Shown: positions 36,076 through 44,067 of the stretch, piece by piece | How positions within the stretch are numbered: position 1 is the first letter of the stretch | Layout of the letters: every line of letters begins with the position of its first letter | NCBI GenBank assembly: GCA_946002055.1 | Contig: CAMFYL010000001.1 | Location: 1 to 64,000, forward strand | Length of the DNA stretch: 64,000 bases | Source of the DNA: an uncultured Roseburia sp. | GTDB lineage: Bacteria > Bacillota > Clostridia > Lachnospirales > Lachnospiraceae | Reading direction: 5' to 3' | Translations under genes and position numbers: made by a program | Notes under the pieces: generated by a model | The model's database searches: none | What the model was told of the DNA's origin: nothing | Seen by the model: only the letters and a program-made list of their open reading frames with translations

Positions 36076-37002
36076 ATGGATAAAACATATCAATTTATTG
36101 TAAATACACATTCAAGGACCGGTAAGGCAGTACATATATGGGAGAATTTAGAGAATATTTTGTGGTCTCGCAATGTGTCATATCAAGCTCACATTACAGA
36201 ATATGCAGGTCACGCCACAGATTTGGCAGCATCTCTTACACAAGGGGATGAGGATGTGTACCTGATTACCTGTGGTGGGGATGGCACCGTCAATGAAGTG
36301 TTGAATGGTATTCGCGACTTGTCCAAGGTGGTCTTTGGCTATATTCCTTTGGGCTCAGCCAATGATTTTGCGAAAGGCCTACATCTGGAAGGAGAACCGG
36401 AAGAGATTTTGATTCGCATGTTAGATAGCACCGGGGAGCATGCTATTGATTTGGGATGTGTCAGCTGGGAAGGAGGAAGTCGCAGGTTTTGCATCAGTGC
36501 CGGTGCAGGTATTGACGCTATGGTATGCCGTCGTGCACTGACATCCAAACTGAAGGTGTTTCTGAATCATCTTCATCTTGGCAGTTTAACCTATGGCTTT
36601 TTGACCATATCGTCACTGTTTGGGGCGCCCTTTGTCAATGCAAACGTTGTGACAAATGATGGTAGAAGTCTTTCTATGCCAAAGGCAATTTTCAGTGCTG
36701 CTATGAATTTTCCGTGGGAAGGTGGCGGTGTTCCCATGGCGCCTAAGGCGTCTGCAACAGACGGAAAGCTATCCGTATGTTGTGTTTATGGAATTCCAAG
36801 ACTTCTTTGTCTGTTTTGCTTTCCCTTTCTTTTAGCGGGGAAGCATGAGAATATTAAGGGATTTGATGTGGTGGATGCCACCGAAATAAAAGTTACATTT
36901 GATAAGCCGATGGTTGTCCATGCAGACGGTGAGGACTGTGGAGATCTGAGGGAAGTGACGTTTATGGCATTGCCGGATGCTTTGCGTATGCCGATGGTTT
37001 GA
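36076..37002 (+). CDS. Diacylglycerol kinase-family lipid kinase (YegS/DgkB type)
   Basis: 308 aa. The catalytic loop GGDGTVNEVLNG (67-78) and PLGSANDFAKGL (about 90-101) are diagnostic of the DAGK catalytic domain. The C-terminal half forms the beta-sandwich that closes with HADGEDCG. It phosphorylates diacylglycerol or a related lipid at the inner membrane face. ATG 36076, behind AGCGGTGAT, is better than the TTG at 36055. The diguanylate cyclase starts 31 bp downstream and is probably co-transcribed. Confidence 0.92.
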   Translation: MDKTYQFIVNTHSRTGKAVHIWENLENILWSRNVSYQAHITEYAGHATDLAASLTQGDEDVYLITCGGDGTVNEVLNGIRDLSKVVFGYIPLGSANDFAKGLHLEGEPEEILIRMLDSTGEHAIDLGCVSWEGGSRRFCISAGAGIDAMVCRRALTSKLKVFLNHLHLGSLTYGFLTISSLFGAPFVNANVVTNDGRSLSMPKAIFSAAMNFPWEGGGVPMAPKASATDGKLSVCCVYGIPRLLCLFCFPFLLAGKHENIKGFDVVDATEIKVTFDKPMVVHADGEDCGDLREVTFMALPDALRMPMV

Positions 37003-37033
37003 TGCAAAGAGGCAATGATTTTTTGGGGGAGAA

Positions 37034-38137
37034 ATGGCAAGTTTTAAAGAAGTACAGAATGGTAGCTTGCGCTACATAACGGACAATAAGAAGGAAGTGA
37101 CGCGAAGTAATCAGAAGACGCTGGTAATTCTTAATATCTTCTATACAGCTGTGTTAGCCAGTTATTTGGTGGCGTCTCTTACGGTGTTTCGCGCGTGGAA
37201 TGTAACCGCACTTTATACTGCGGCAACGTCAGTTCAGATTGTATTGTTGGTTTTGACTTTGCTTCGCTACAATAGTAATCAAAGAAGGAACTGGAAGGAA
37301 GTGAAAGGTGCGTGCACCTTCTTCCAGTTATATGCAATGCTTTTTGTTGGCATTATGAGTATCGTTCCGGTAGAGATGAATCAGCCGGCTGTATATTTAG
37401 CACCAATTGCCATGGGCTTTGCGGCAACTTTTGTCTTTGAATTATATTATGGAATTATACTCTTGACGGCGGAGATGGGAGTCTATCTGGTGATTGCTTT
37501 TATTTTTAAGGATCCGGGAGTGTTTGCAGTGGATTGTTGCAGCTCTTTGTTGGCAATTTTGATGGGAGCCTTTCTGGCAAAGATTCTCTATACCCAGCGT
37601 ATGCGTGAGAATGATACCAGACAGCATATTAAGCGCATGGGAATGGTTGATACCCTGACAGGACTCTACAACAAGGCCAGTACAGAGTTTTTGTGTAAGA
37701 ATTATCTTCACACCAAGACCAATCGACCATGTGCCATGATGATTTTAGATTTTGACAATTTCAAATTTGTAAATGATACTTATGGTCATCAGGCGGGAGA
37801 CGCCGTTTTGCGAAGTTTCGGCCGTATTTTAAAAAGCGAGGCCGGTGAAGAACACATCGCAGGGCGTATTGGTGGTGACGAATTCTTTTTATTCTTAAAG
37901 GACTGTGGTCCTCAGGAGGCAGAGGCTCATGCAGAGAGAATTCTCAATAAGACCAGAATGATTACTGCAAAAGACGGCACCAGACCTTTTTCTTGCAGCA
38001 TTGGTATTGCGGTGAAAGGCACAAACGAGGGGAGCAGCAGTGCATCAGAGACATATCGGGATATTTTCTCCCGGGCGGATGAGGTCTTATACCAAGTGAA
38101 AGAAAATGGCAAGAATAATTACATGACACAATCATAA
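37034..38137 (+). CDS. Membrane diguanylate cyclase (GGDEF)
   Basis: 367 aa. Six membrane segments lie between about residues 25 and 185, followed by a GGDEF domain (about 200-365). The active-site motif is RIGGDEF (GGDEF at 280-284), with VDTLTGLYNKAS and DFDNFKFVNDTYGH. These predict active c-di-GMP synthesis. The RxxD inhibitory site is absent; the residues before GGDEF read EEHIAGRI. The membrane part is similar in size and order to that of the hybrid kinase at 1394. Start behind GGGGGAGAA. Confidence 0.92.
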   Translation: MASFKEVQNGSLRYITDNKKEVTRSNQKTLVILNIFYTAVLASYLVASLTVFRAWNVTALYTAATSVQIVLLVLTLLRYNSNQRRNWKEVKGACTFFQLYAMLFVGIMSIVPVEMNQPAVYLAPIAMGFAATFVFELYYGIILLTAEMGVYLVIAFIFKDPGVFAVDCCSSLLAILMGAFLAKILYTQRMRENDTRQHIKRMGMVDTLTGLYNKASTEFLCKNYLHTKTNRPCAMMILDFDNFKFVNDTYGHQAGDAVLRSFGRILKSEAGEEHIAGRIGGDEFFLFLKDCGPQEAEAHAERILNKTRMITAKDGTRPFSCSIGIAVKGTNEGSSSASETYRDIFSRADEVLYQVKENGKNNYMTQS

Positions 38138-38160
38138 ATATACGCTCTTTCCCATATATT
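38132..38160 (+). promoter_or_regulatory. Candidate SigE promoter of spoIVA
   Basis: TCATAAA, a 14-nt spacer, then CATATATT, close to the SigE pattern KMATATT/CATACAMT. The -10 word is identical to that before spoIIIAA. The predicted start lies in the loop of the upstream terminator. Confidence 0.65.
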
Positions 38161-38193
38161 GAATTAGACAAATTATGGGAAGGGCGTTTTTTT
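38142..38193 (+). terminator. Intrinsic terminator abutting the spoIVA start
   Basis: ACGCTCTTTCCCATA pairs with TATGGGAAGGGCGT (one bulge), followed by seven T. The next base is the spoIVA ATG. The 3' arm doubles as the spoIVA ribosome binding site (GGGAAGGG). Confidence 0.8.
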
Positions 38194-39672
38194 ATGGGCG
38201 AGACAAAGTATTCTTTATATAGTGACATTCAGAATCGTACCAATGGTGAAATTTATCTGGGAGTGGTGGGACCCGTGCGAACAGGAAAATCCACCTTTAT
38301 CAAACGATTTATGGAGCAAATGGTATTGCCTCATATGACAGATGAACACAGCAAGATGAGAACCGTGGATGAATTGCCTCAGTCCGCCCAGGGGCGAACC
38401 ATTATGACCACAGAGCCGAAGTTCGTTCCCAAGGAGCATGTGGAGATTACACTGGATAATGACTTGGTGTGTAAGGTTCGGCTCATTGACTGCGTAGGGT
38501 TTTTGATAGAGGGAGCCAAGGGTTCTATGGAAGGGGATAAGGAACGCATGGTGAAGACACCTTGGTTTGACCATGAGATTCCTTTTGCCAAGGCGGCAGC
38601 CATCGGAACAGAGAAAGTCATCAAAGACCATGCTACCATCGGTATTGTTGTTACCTGTGACGGTACCTTTGGGGAACTGGATCGGGAGGCGTACATCTCG
38701 GCGGAGACAGAGACCATTGCTGCCCTAAAGCAGATTGGGAAGCCGTATGTGGTGCTCCTGAATACAAGTTATCCCGCCAGTGGAGATACCATAAATCTGG
38801 TCAATCAGATGGAAAAGACCTATGGCTGTAGCGTGGTGCCGGTGAATTGCCAACAAATGAATCGGCGAGATATCGATGAAATTCTGAAAAAAGTGTTATA
38901 TGAATTCCCCGTAAGTGGAATATCCTTTTCTATTCCCAAATGGGTGGAGATGTTGGATGCCAACAACGAGATTAAGCAAAGTATTGCAAATTACGCCAGA
39001 AAAATTTTGGAGAGTACCGATAAGGTGCGGGACGTTTTTGATATCGACTTCTCGCTGCCGGAGGACTACATTCAGAAAACAGAACTCACCGGGGTTGATT
39101 TGTCTACGGGTAATATTGACATTGTCATGACCTTGGAAGACAAATATTACTACGACAATATTTCCCGGTTGGCAGGAGTCCCCATAGGGGGAGAGTATCA
39201 GTTGTTGGCCTTTGTTCAGAAACTTTCCGCTTTGCGACAATCCCACGAGAAGGTGGCGGATGCCCTTCTTGCTGTGGAACAAAAAGGGTATGGTGTGGTG
39301 ACGCCCAGTCTGTCAGACATCACTATGGAGGACCCGGTACTAATTCGTCACGGGAATAAGTTTGGAGTGAAGATGAAAGCCCTCTCTCCATCTATCCATA
39401 TGATTCGCGCAAACATTGAGACGGAGATTGCACCCATTGTGGGCAGCGAGCAACAGGCTCAGGATTTGATTACATATATTAAGGAAGGACAAAAGACAAA
39501 AGAGGGGGTGTTTGAGACAAATATCTTTGGAAAATCTGTAGGGGAATTGATGGAAGATGGTATGCGAAGCAAGATTGCTATGATGGATGATGAGTGTCAG
39601 ATGAAGCTTCAGGACACCATGCAAAAAATCGTAAACGACAATAATGGTGGCTTGATTTGCATCATAATTTAA
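38194..39672 (+). CDS. spoIVA: Stage IV sporulation protein A (coat-base ATPase)
   Basis: 492 aa. SpoIVA polymerises with ATP on the forespore surface and anchors the coat. Walker A GPVRTGKS (26-33), Walker B-like LIDCVGF, and the family N-terminus YSDIQNRTNGEIYLGVVGP. The C-terminus ends in short hydrophobic GGLICIII, as in other SpoIVA proteins. ATG 38194 fits the family length, with GGGAAGGG nine bases upstream. It is a single-gene unit with a SigE-like promoter. Confidence 0.97.
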   Translation: MGETKYSLYSDIQNRTNGEIYLGVVGPVRTGKSTFIKRFMEQMVLPHMTDEHSKMRTVDELPQSAQGRTIMTTEPKFVPKEHVEITLDNDLVCKVRLIDCVGFLIEGAKGSMEGDKERMVKTPWFDHEIPFAKAAAIGTEKVIKDHATIGIVVTCDGTFGELDREAYISAETETIAALKQIGKPYVVLLNTSYPASGDTINLVNQMEKTYGCSVVPVNCQQMNRRDIDEILKKVLYEFPVSGISFSIPKWVEMLDANNEIKQSIANYARKILESTDKVRDVFDIDFSLPEDYIQKTELTGVDLSTGNIDIVMTLEDKYYYDNISRLAGVPIGGEYQLLAFVQKLSALRQSHEKVADALLAVEQKGYGVVTPSLSDITMEDPVLIRHGNKFGVKMKALSPSIHMIRANIETEIAPIVGSEQQAQDLITYIKEGQKTKEGVFETNIFGKSVGELMEDGMRSKIAMMDDECQMKLQDTMQKIVNDNNGGLICIII

Positions 39673-39730
39673 ATAGTGTGTATTAACATAAAATTCCCTG
39701 TTAAAAAAATGACAACTTGCCGGAAAACTA

Positions 39731-39759
39731 TTGAAACTTACAATTTTTGGTGCTAGAAT
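39731..39759 (+). promoter_or_regulatory. Strong SigA promoter for DUF5692 gene
   Basis: TTGAAA, a 17-nt spacer, then TAGAAT. A small hairpin, TTTGAGA-GTTT-TCTCAAA (39768-39785), follows near the likely 5' end of the mRNA. Confidence 0.75.
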
Positions 39760-39821
39760 AAAGTCGATTTGAGAGTTTTCTCAAACAACGTATAAATAAC
39801 ATCTATAAGGGAGGAAGAGAT

Positions 39822-40931
39822 ATGTTATTTCAGATTTATGGCAGTACTTCCGCAACTCAGTTGTTGGGTTGGGTGTTAGTATTTGCCGGACTCATCATTA
39901 TGAATGAGATTGGTCGTCGTACCAAGGCAGGTGGAATCTTAATCTTCGTTATCATTCCACTTATTTTAACAGGTTACTTTATCGGTATCCATTGTGGATT
40001 GTTCGGCGGTGCAGAGTCACAGACCATGATGTATATGGACGGATGGTTCCATTACTTCAAACTCTATGCGGCAGATATCGGATGTGTGGGCTTCATGATG
40101 ATTAAGTACAAGTGGGGCATCGGTGCTAAGGAGTGGTTCAAGCCATTCCCATGGTTAATCGTTAGTATTAACATCTTAATCGCAGTTGTATCTGACCTTG
40201 AGTCTGCAGTGAATGCTTTCGCTGTAACAGGTGATCTTTCTGGTGCTTGGTGGGCATCTAAAGAAGGTGTATTCCTTTACGGTGGATGGTGGAATGTAGT
40301 AAACGCTATCGCAGGTCTGATCAACATCTTCTGTATGACAGGTTGGTGGGGAATCTACTCATCAAAGGATAAGAACACATCAGATATGTTGTGGCCGGAT
40401 ATGACCGTTTGGTTCATCGTAGCTTACGACATTTGGAACTTCCAGTATACATATGCTAACTTGCCTACACACACATGGTACTGTGGTGTTGCTTTGCTTC
40501 TTGCTCCTACCTTTGCAAACGCATTGTGGAACAAGGGCGGTTGGATCCAGAACCGTGCTAATACATTAGCTATCTGGTGTATGTTTGCTCAGGTATTCCC
40601 ATTGTTCCAGTTGAGTGATACATTCTCTGTATTGCCTTCTGTATATGGCGGAGCACAGGCCAACGGCGTAACTGCAATGGATCTTTATCAGACAGCTATT
40701 GATGTTTACAACAGTGGCGTTAACACAGCTAACGAGGCAATCGCAAGCTTCGGTATTACAGCTAACCCTACAGCTCAGGGTGTTGTTGCAATTCTTGCTT
40801 TGGTTGCTAACGTTGTCTGCATCTCTGTTATCATCAAGAGATCTATCGAGCAGAAGAAGAACCCATACAAGAACGAAATTTGGGTTGGAACAAGAGACTT
40901 CGAACTTGCTATGGCTAGAAAAGCTGATTAA
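39822..40931 (+). CDS. DUF5692-family polytopic membrane protein
   Basis: 369 aa with about eight to ten hydrophobic segments, many Trp residues (for example FLYGGWWNVVN and MTGWWGIYSS) and an acidic/aromatic loop WPDMTVWFIVAYDIWNFQYTY. It resembles the DUF5692 family of clostridial membrane proteins of unknown function. The codon choice, strong promoter, good Shine-Dalgarno (GGGAGGAAGAGAT) and strong terminator point to high expression as a single gene. No transporter signature is recognisable. Confidence 0.78.
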   Translation: MLFQIYGSTSATQLLGWVLVFAGLIIMNEIGRRTKAGGILIFVIIPLILTGYFIGIHCGLFGGAESQTMMYMDGWFHYFKLYAADIGCVGFMMIKYKWGIGAKEWFKPFPWLIVSINILIAVVSDLESAVNAFAVTGDLSGAWWASKEGVFLYGGWWNVVNAIAGLINIFCMTGWWGIYSSKDKNTSDMLWPDMTVWFIVAYDIWNFQYTYANLPTHTWYCGVALLLAPTFANALWNKGGWIQNRANTLAIWCMFAQVFPLFQLSDTFSVLPSVYGGAQANGVTAMDLYQTAIDVYNSGVNTANEAIASFGITANPTAQGVVAILALVANVVCISVIIKRSIEQKKNPYKNEIWVGTRDFELAMARKAD

Positions 40932-40960
40932 TATTCTTAGATTATTTATACGTTTTAAGG

Positions 40961-40989
40961 AAGGACACACCTTTAGGGTGTGTCCTTTT
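40961..40989 (+). terminator. Intrinsic terminator
   Basis: AAGGACACACC-TTTA-GGGTGTGTCCTTTT after the DUF5692 gene. Confidence 0.92.
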
Positions 40990-41053
40990 GTATTGCCAAA
41001 AGTGGCGAAAGCAACTATAATTTATGTAGTTGTGAAGAAAGGACGGATGATTT

Positions 41054-41887
41054 ATGAATCCAGTATATGAGAAGTTATGTGGCTGTTATGAGAGTGTCAA
41101 GAATCAGATTCCTTTTGAGCCGGAAATTGCGTTAGTGCTTGGTTCAGGGTTAGGTGACTATGCGTCTCAGATGAAGATAGAAGGAACCATTGATTATAAG
41201 TCTATTGATGGTTTCCCAGTGTCTACTGCACCAGGTCACGTGGGACGTTTTGTCTTTGGGTATGTGAATGATATTCCAGTGGTGGCTATGCAGGGAAGAG
41301 TGCACTACTATGAAGGCTATGATATGTCGGACGTGGTATTGCCAATTCGATTGATGAAAATGATGGGAGCAAAGGTGTTGTTTTTGACAAATGCCTCCGG
41401 TGGAATCAAACAGGGATTCCATGCAGGGGATTTAATGTTAATCACAGGTCAAATCTCAACTTTTTTGCCATCACCTCTTCGGGGAGCCAACATTCCGGAA
41501 CTGGGAGTACGTTTCCCGGATATGAGTGAGATTTATGACAGGGATTTGGCACAGATTGTTCGAAAAAGTGCCTGTGAACTTGATATGTCCATCAAAGAAG
41601 GCGTCTACGTTCAGACCCCTGGTCCCAATTACGAATCTCCGGAAGAAATCGCAATGTTTCGCACGTTAGGTGCTGACGCTGTTGGTATGAGTACCGCCTG
41701 TGAAGCTATTGCAGCTAATCATATGGGCATGCGCATTGTTGGCATCTCCTGCATTGCCAATCTTGCCGCCGGCATCTCACCAACTCCACTCACTGAGGAA
41801 GAGGTTATCGAGGCCGGTAAAAGTGTGGCACGGGAGTTCACCGCTCTGGTGAATACCACCATTAAAAACATACATGAAGCGATTTAA
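41054..41887 (+). CDS. punA: Purine-nucleoside phosphorylase (trimeric, PNP-I)
   Basis: 277 aa. It splits inosine/guanosine-type nucleosides with phosphate. Phosphate loop LVLGSGLGDYA (about 27-37), GHVGRFVFG, MQGRVHYYEGYD, and the purine site YVQTPGPNYESPEE with MSTACEAIAANHMGMR. Length is normal for the trimeric family. It lies about 110 bp ahead of an MTA/SAH-type deaminase and forms a nucleoside salvage pair with it. A palindromic element lies in the gap. Confidence 0.95.
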   Translation: MNPVYEKLCGCYESVKNQIPFEPEIALVLGSGLGDYASQMKIEGTIDYKSIDGFPVSTAPGHVGRFVFGYVNDIPVVAMQGRVHYYEGYDMSDVVLPIRLMKMMGAKVLFLTNASGGIKQGFHAGDLMLITGQISTFLPSPLRGANIPELGVRFPDMSEIYDRDLAQIVRKSACELDMSIKEGVYVQTPGPNYESPEEIAMFRTLGADAVGMSTACEAIAANHMGMRIVGISCIANLAAGISPTPLTEEEVIEAGKSVAREFTALVNTTIKNIHEAI

Positions 41888-41897
41888 CACAAATTAG

Positions 41898-41978
41898 GTT
41901 GTGCGTCGGAAGCATTTTTATTGGCGGGGCGATTCGCGCAAGCGTGCCCTGCGAATAAAAGTGCTTCCGACGCACAAC
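41898..41978. repeat. 81-bp palindromic element between punA and deaminase
   Basis: 25-nt arms, GTTGTGCGTCGGAAGCATTTTTATT and its complement (one G-T mismatch), enclose a GC-rich core with a small CGC-GCAA-GCG hairpin. Read on the minus strand the core is ATTCGCAGGGCACGCTTGCGC, almost the same as the core of the element at 14608. Confidence 0.9.
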
Positions 41979-41995
41979 GGAAAAAGGAGTATAAG

Positions 41996-43273
41996 ATGAA
42001 AATAAGATTTTATAATGCCAAGATTTTGACCTTGAATGAAGAGGAGAAGTTTGAGGTTGTAGAAGGCGAACTTTGGACAAAAGATAATCTGATTGCCTAT
42101 ATTGGTCAGGGCAAGGAGAATAAGGAAGAGAAGTGGGATAGGCAGATTGATGCTAAGGGCAATTTGTTGATGCCCGGATTTAAGAATGCTCATACACATA
42201 CAGCTATGACATTTCTTCGCTCCTTTGCAGATGATTTGCCGCTGCAGAGCTGGCTGTATGAATCCGTGTTCCCAAGAGAGGGCCAGCTTACCGAGGATGA
42301 TATTTATTGGCTGGATATTTTGGGGATTATGGAATATTTGACCAGTGGTGTTACATCCAATTTTGATATGTATTTCTTCCCTGAAAAGAATGCCAAGGCG
42401 TCTATCGACTGCGGTTTCCGTACTGTACAGACGTCAGGACTGAACAACTTTGGCGGAACCATTGAGCAGTTGGAAGAACATTACAATATTGTCAATGATA
42501 TGGGAGAACTTTCCTCCTTTATCTTAGGCTTTCACGCAGAGTACACAACTTCCAAGGAGCTGATGGAGGGTGTAGCTTCACTTGCTGAGAAGTATCATTC
42601 GCCAGTGTTTTTGCACAATGCAGAGACAGCGTTAGAAGTAAAAGAGTGCAAGGAGCGCTGGGGAATGACTCCAACCCAGCTTACGGATTCTCTGGGAATG
42701 TATCAGTATGGTGGCGGTGGATATCACTGCGTACATATGGAGGATGCTGACTTTGAGATTTTCAAGAAACGTGGCCTTACCGCAGTAACCAATCCTGCCT
42801 CTAACTTAAAGCTTGCCAGCGGTGTGGCTCCCATCAAGAGATACCTGGATGAAGGGATTGCCCTTGCCATTGGTACGGATGGTCCGGCAAGTAATAACTG
42901 CCTGGATATGTTCCGGGAAATGTTTCTTACCACAGCCCTTGCAAAGGTGCGGGAGAATGACGCGGCTTGTGTTCCTGCTGAGGATGTTTTGTATATGGCA
43001 ACAACAGCAGGTGCAAAATGTATGGGGCTTGATGACTGTGATCGTCTGGCAGTTGGCAAGAAGGCTGATATTGTGATGATTGATTTACAGCAACCTAATA
43101 TGCAGCCTGAGAATAACACCGTTAAGAATATTGTATACAGTGGCAGCAAGTCAAACGTTGCCCTTACTATGGTAAATGGCAAGGTGTTATATGAAGCCGG
43201 CAAGTTTGATATTGGATTTGAACCATCAGAGATTTATGCCAAGGCAAATGCCGTTATTGGCAGAATGAAATAG
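41996..43273 (+). CDS. MTA/SAH/adenosine deaminase-type amidohydrolase
   Basis: 425 aa. A metal-dependent amidohydrolase of the TRZ/ATZ group. Metal His pair in GFKNAHTHTAMT (His66, His68); FLRSFADDLPLQSWL is typical of the 5-methylthioadenosine/S-adenosylhomocysteine deaminases. Further metal ligands are in GFHAEYT, CVHMEDAD and AIGTDGPASNN. It should deaminate an adenine nucleoside to the inosine form, which punA could then cleave. ATG 41996, behind AAAAAGGAGTATAAG, is chosen because the track start would begin inside the palindrome. The RNase HI gene follows by 10 bp. Confidence 0.9.
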   Translation: MKIRFYNAKILTLNEEEKFEVVEGELWTKDNLIAYIGQGKENKEEKWDRQIDAKGNLLMPGFKNAHTHTAMTFLRSFADDLPLQSWLYESVFPREGQLTEDDIYWLDILGIMEYLTSGVTSNFDMYFFPEKNAKASIDCGFRTVQTSGLNNFGGTIEQLEEHYNIVNDMGELSSFILGFHAEYTTSKELMEGVASLAEKYHSPVFLHNAETALEVKECKERWGMTPTQLTDSLGMYQYGGGGYHCVHMEDADFEIFKKRGLTAVTNPASNLKLASGVAPIKRYLDEGIALAIGTDGPASNNCLDMFREMFLTTALAKVRENDAACVPAEDVLYMATTAGAKCMGLDDCDRLAVGKKADIVMIDLQQPNMQPENNTVKNIVYSGSKSNVALTMVNGKVLYEAGKFDIGFEPSEIYAKANAVIGRMK

Positions 43274-43283
43274 GAGATAGCAT

Positions 43284-43802
43284 ATGCGTGTAAATATTTT
43301 TACAGATGGCGCGGCAAGAGGAAACCCGGAAGGACCGGGGGGATATGGCGCTATCCTACAAGTGGTAGGCGCGGATGGTACTGTCCATGAGAAGGAATTG
43401 TCCTGTGGCTATAAGAAAACAACAAACAATCGAATGGAGCTTTTGGCTGCCATTCGTGGATTAGAAGCATTAAATCGTCCCTGTGAAGTGGTTTTGTATT
43501 CCGATTCCAAGTATTTGGTGGATGCTTTTAATCAGGGATGGATTGACAACTGGGTAAAAAAAGGCTGGGTAAAGTCGGATAAGAAGCCTGTGAAAAATGT
43601 AGATTTGTGGAAGGCTCTGTTAAAGGCGAAAGAGCCACATCTTGTGCAGTTTGTTTGGGTGAAAGGTCACGACGGACATCCGGAGAATGAGCGGTGCGAT
43701 GTGCTGGCAACCACAGCTGCAGATCAGCCGGAAGAATTTCTGATGGATGATGTAGAACTTTCTACATCACAGGATGTGCAGATGACCCTTCCATTTTCGT
43801 AA
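43284..43802 (+). CDS. rnhA: Ribonuclease HI
   Basis: 172 aa. It degrades RNA in RNA-DNA hybrids. Active-site acids: Asp8 in [11 protein letters not shown], Glu52 in [10 protein letters not shown], Asp74 in [10 protein letters not shown] and Asp in [10 protein letters not shown] basic handle lies near [12 protein letters not shown]. About 25 residues extend beyond the usual ~150-aa fold (acidic tail [11 protein letters not shown]). Start behind TAGGAGATAGCAT. Terminator follows. Confidence 0.95.
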   Translation: MRVNIFTDGAARGNPEGPGGYGAILQVVGADGTVHEKELSCGYKKTTNNRMELLAAIRGLEALNRPCEVVLYSDSKYLVDAFNQGWIDNWVKKGWVKSDKKPVKNVDLWKALLKAKEPHLVQFVWVKGHDGHPENERCDVLATTAADQPEEFLMDDVELSTSQDVQMTLPFS

Positions 43803-43810
43803 AAAGTAGA

Positions 43811-43841
43811 GTGCTTGTCTTGAAAAGACAGGCACTTTTTT
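43811..43841 (+). terminator. rnhA terminator
   Basis: GTGCTTGTCT-loop-AGACAGGCAC followed by TTTTTT. The loop contributes the -35 of the next promoter. Confidence 0.92.
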
Positions 43842-43848
43842 ATATAAT
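43820..43848 (+). promoter_or_regulatory. SigA promoter overlapping rnhA terminator
   Basis: TTGAAA (43820-43825), a 17-nt spacer, then TATAAT (43843-43848). The -35 is in the hairpin loop and the -10 follows the T-run. Confidence 0.8.
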
Positions 43849-43893
43849 GTAGTGTGAATGTCAAAAGGATTCCATTTTTAAGGAGGAAAGAAA

Positions 43894-44049
43894 ATGGTTG
43901 TTTTAAATAGCTTTTTATCCTATTTATTATTATTTGTGATTTTAGTTGCAATAGCAGTTGCAGGTGCTATGATTGGTATCAAGTTGGCGAAGAACAAAAA
44001 CGCCAAGATGGCTGCACAGCAGGATGATGCAGAGAGCACAGAAGAATAG
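43894..44049 (+). CDS. 51-aa single-pass membrane protein
   Basis: Too short for the track. It begins MVVLNSFLSYLLLFVILVAI, continues AVAGAMIGIK and ends in a charged tail with DDAESTEE. One membrane helix (about residues 6-28), a short basic stretch (KLAKNKNAK), then an acidic cytoplasmic tail. Strong site AAGGAGGAAAGAAA. It is 18 bp ahead of alaS, behind a strong promoter, so it is likely to be co-expressed with it. Similar tiny proteins occur widely in Lachnospiraceae and are sometimes misnamed by automatic annotation. Function unknown. Confidence 0.8.
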   Translation: MVVLNSFLSYLLLFVILVAIAVAGAMIGIKLAKNKNAKMAAQQDDAESTEE

Positions 44050-44067
44050 ATATCGGAGGAAGATAAT

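Noticed and set aside
41921-41995. N-terminal 25-residue extension of the deaminase
   Set aside because: It would be encoded by the palindromic element; ATG 41996 follows AAAAAGGAG and fits the family start.
43850-44067. T-box or riboswitch upstream of alaS
   Set aside because: The interval is filled by the 51-aa ORF and short leaders; no T-box sequence (TGGNACCGCG) or antiterminator is visible.
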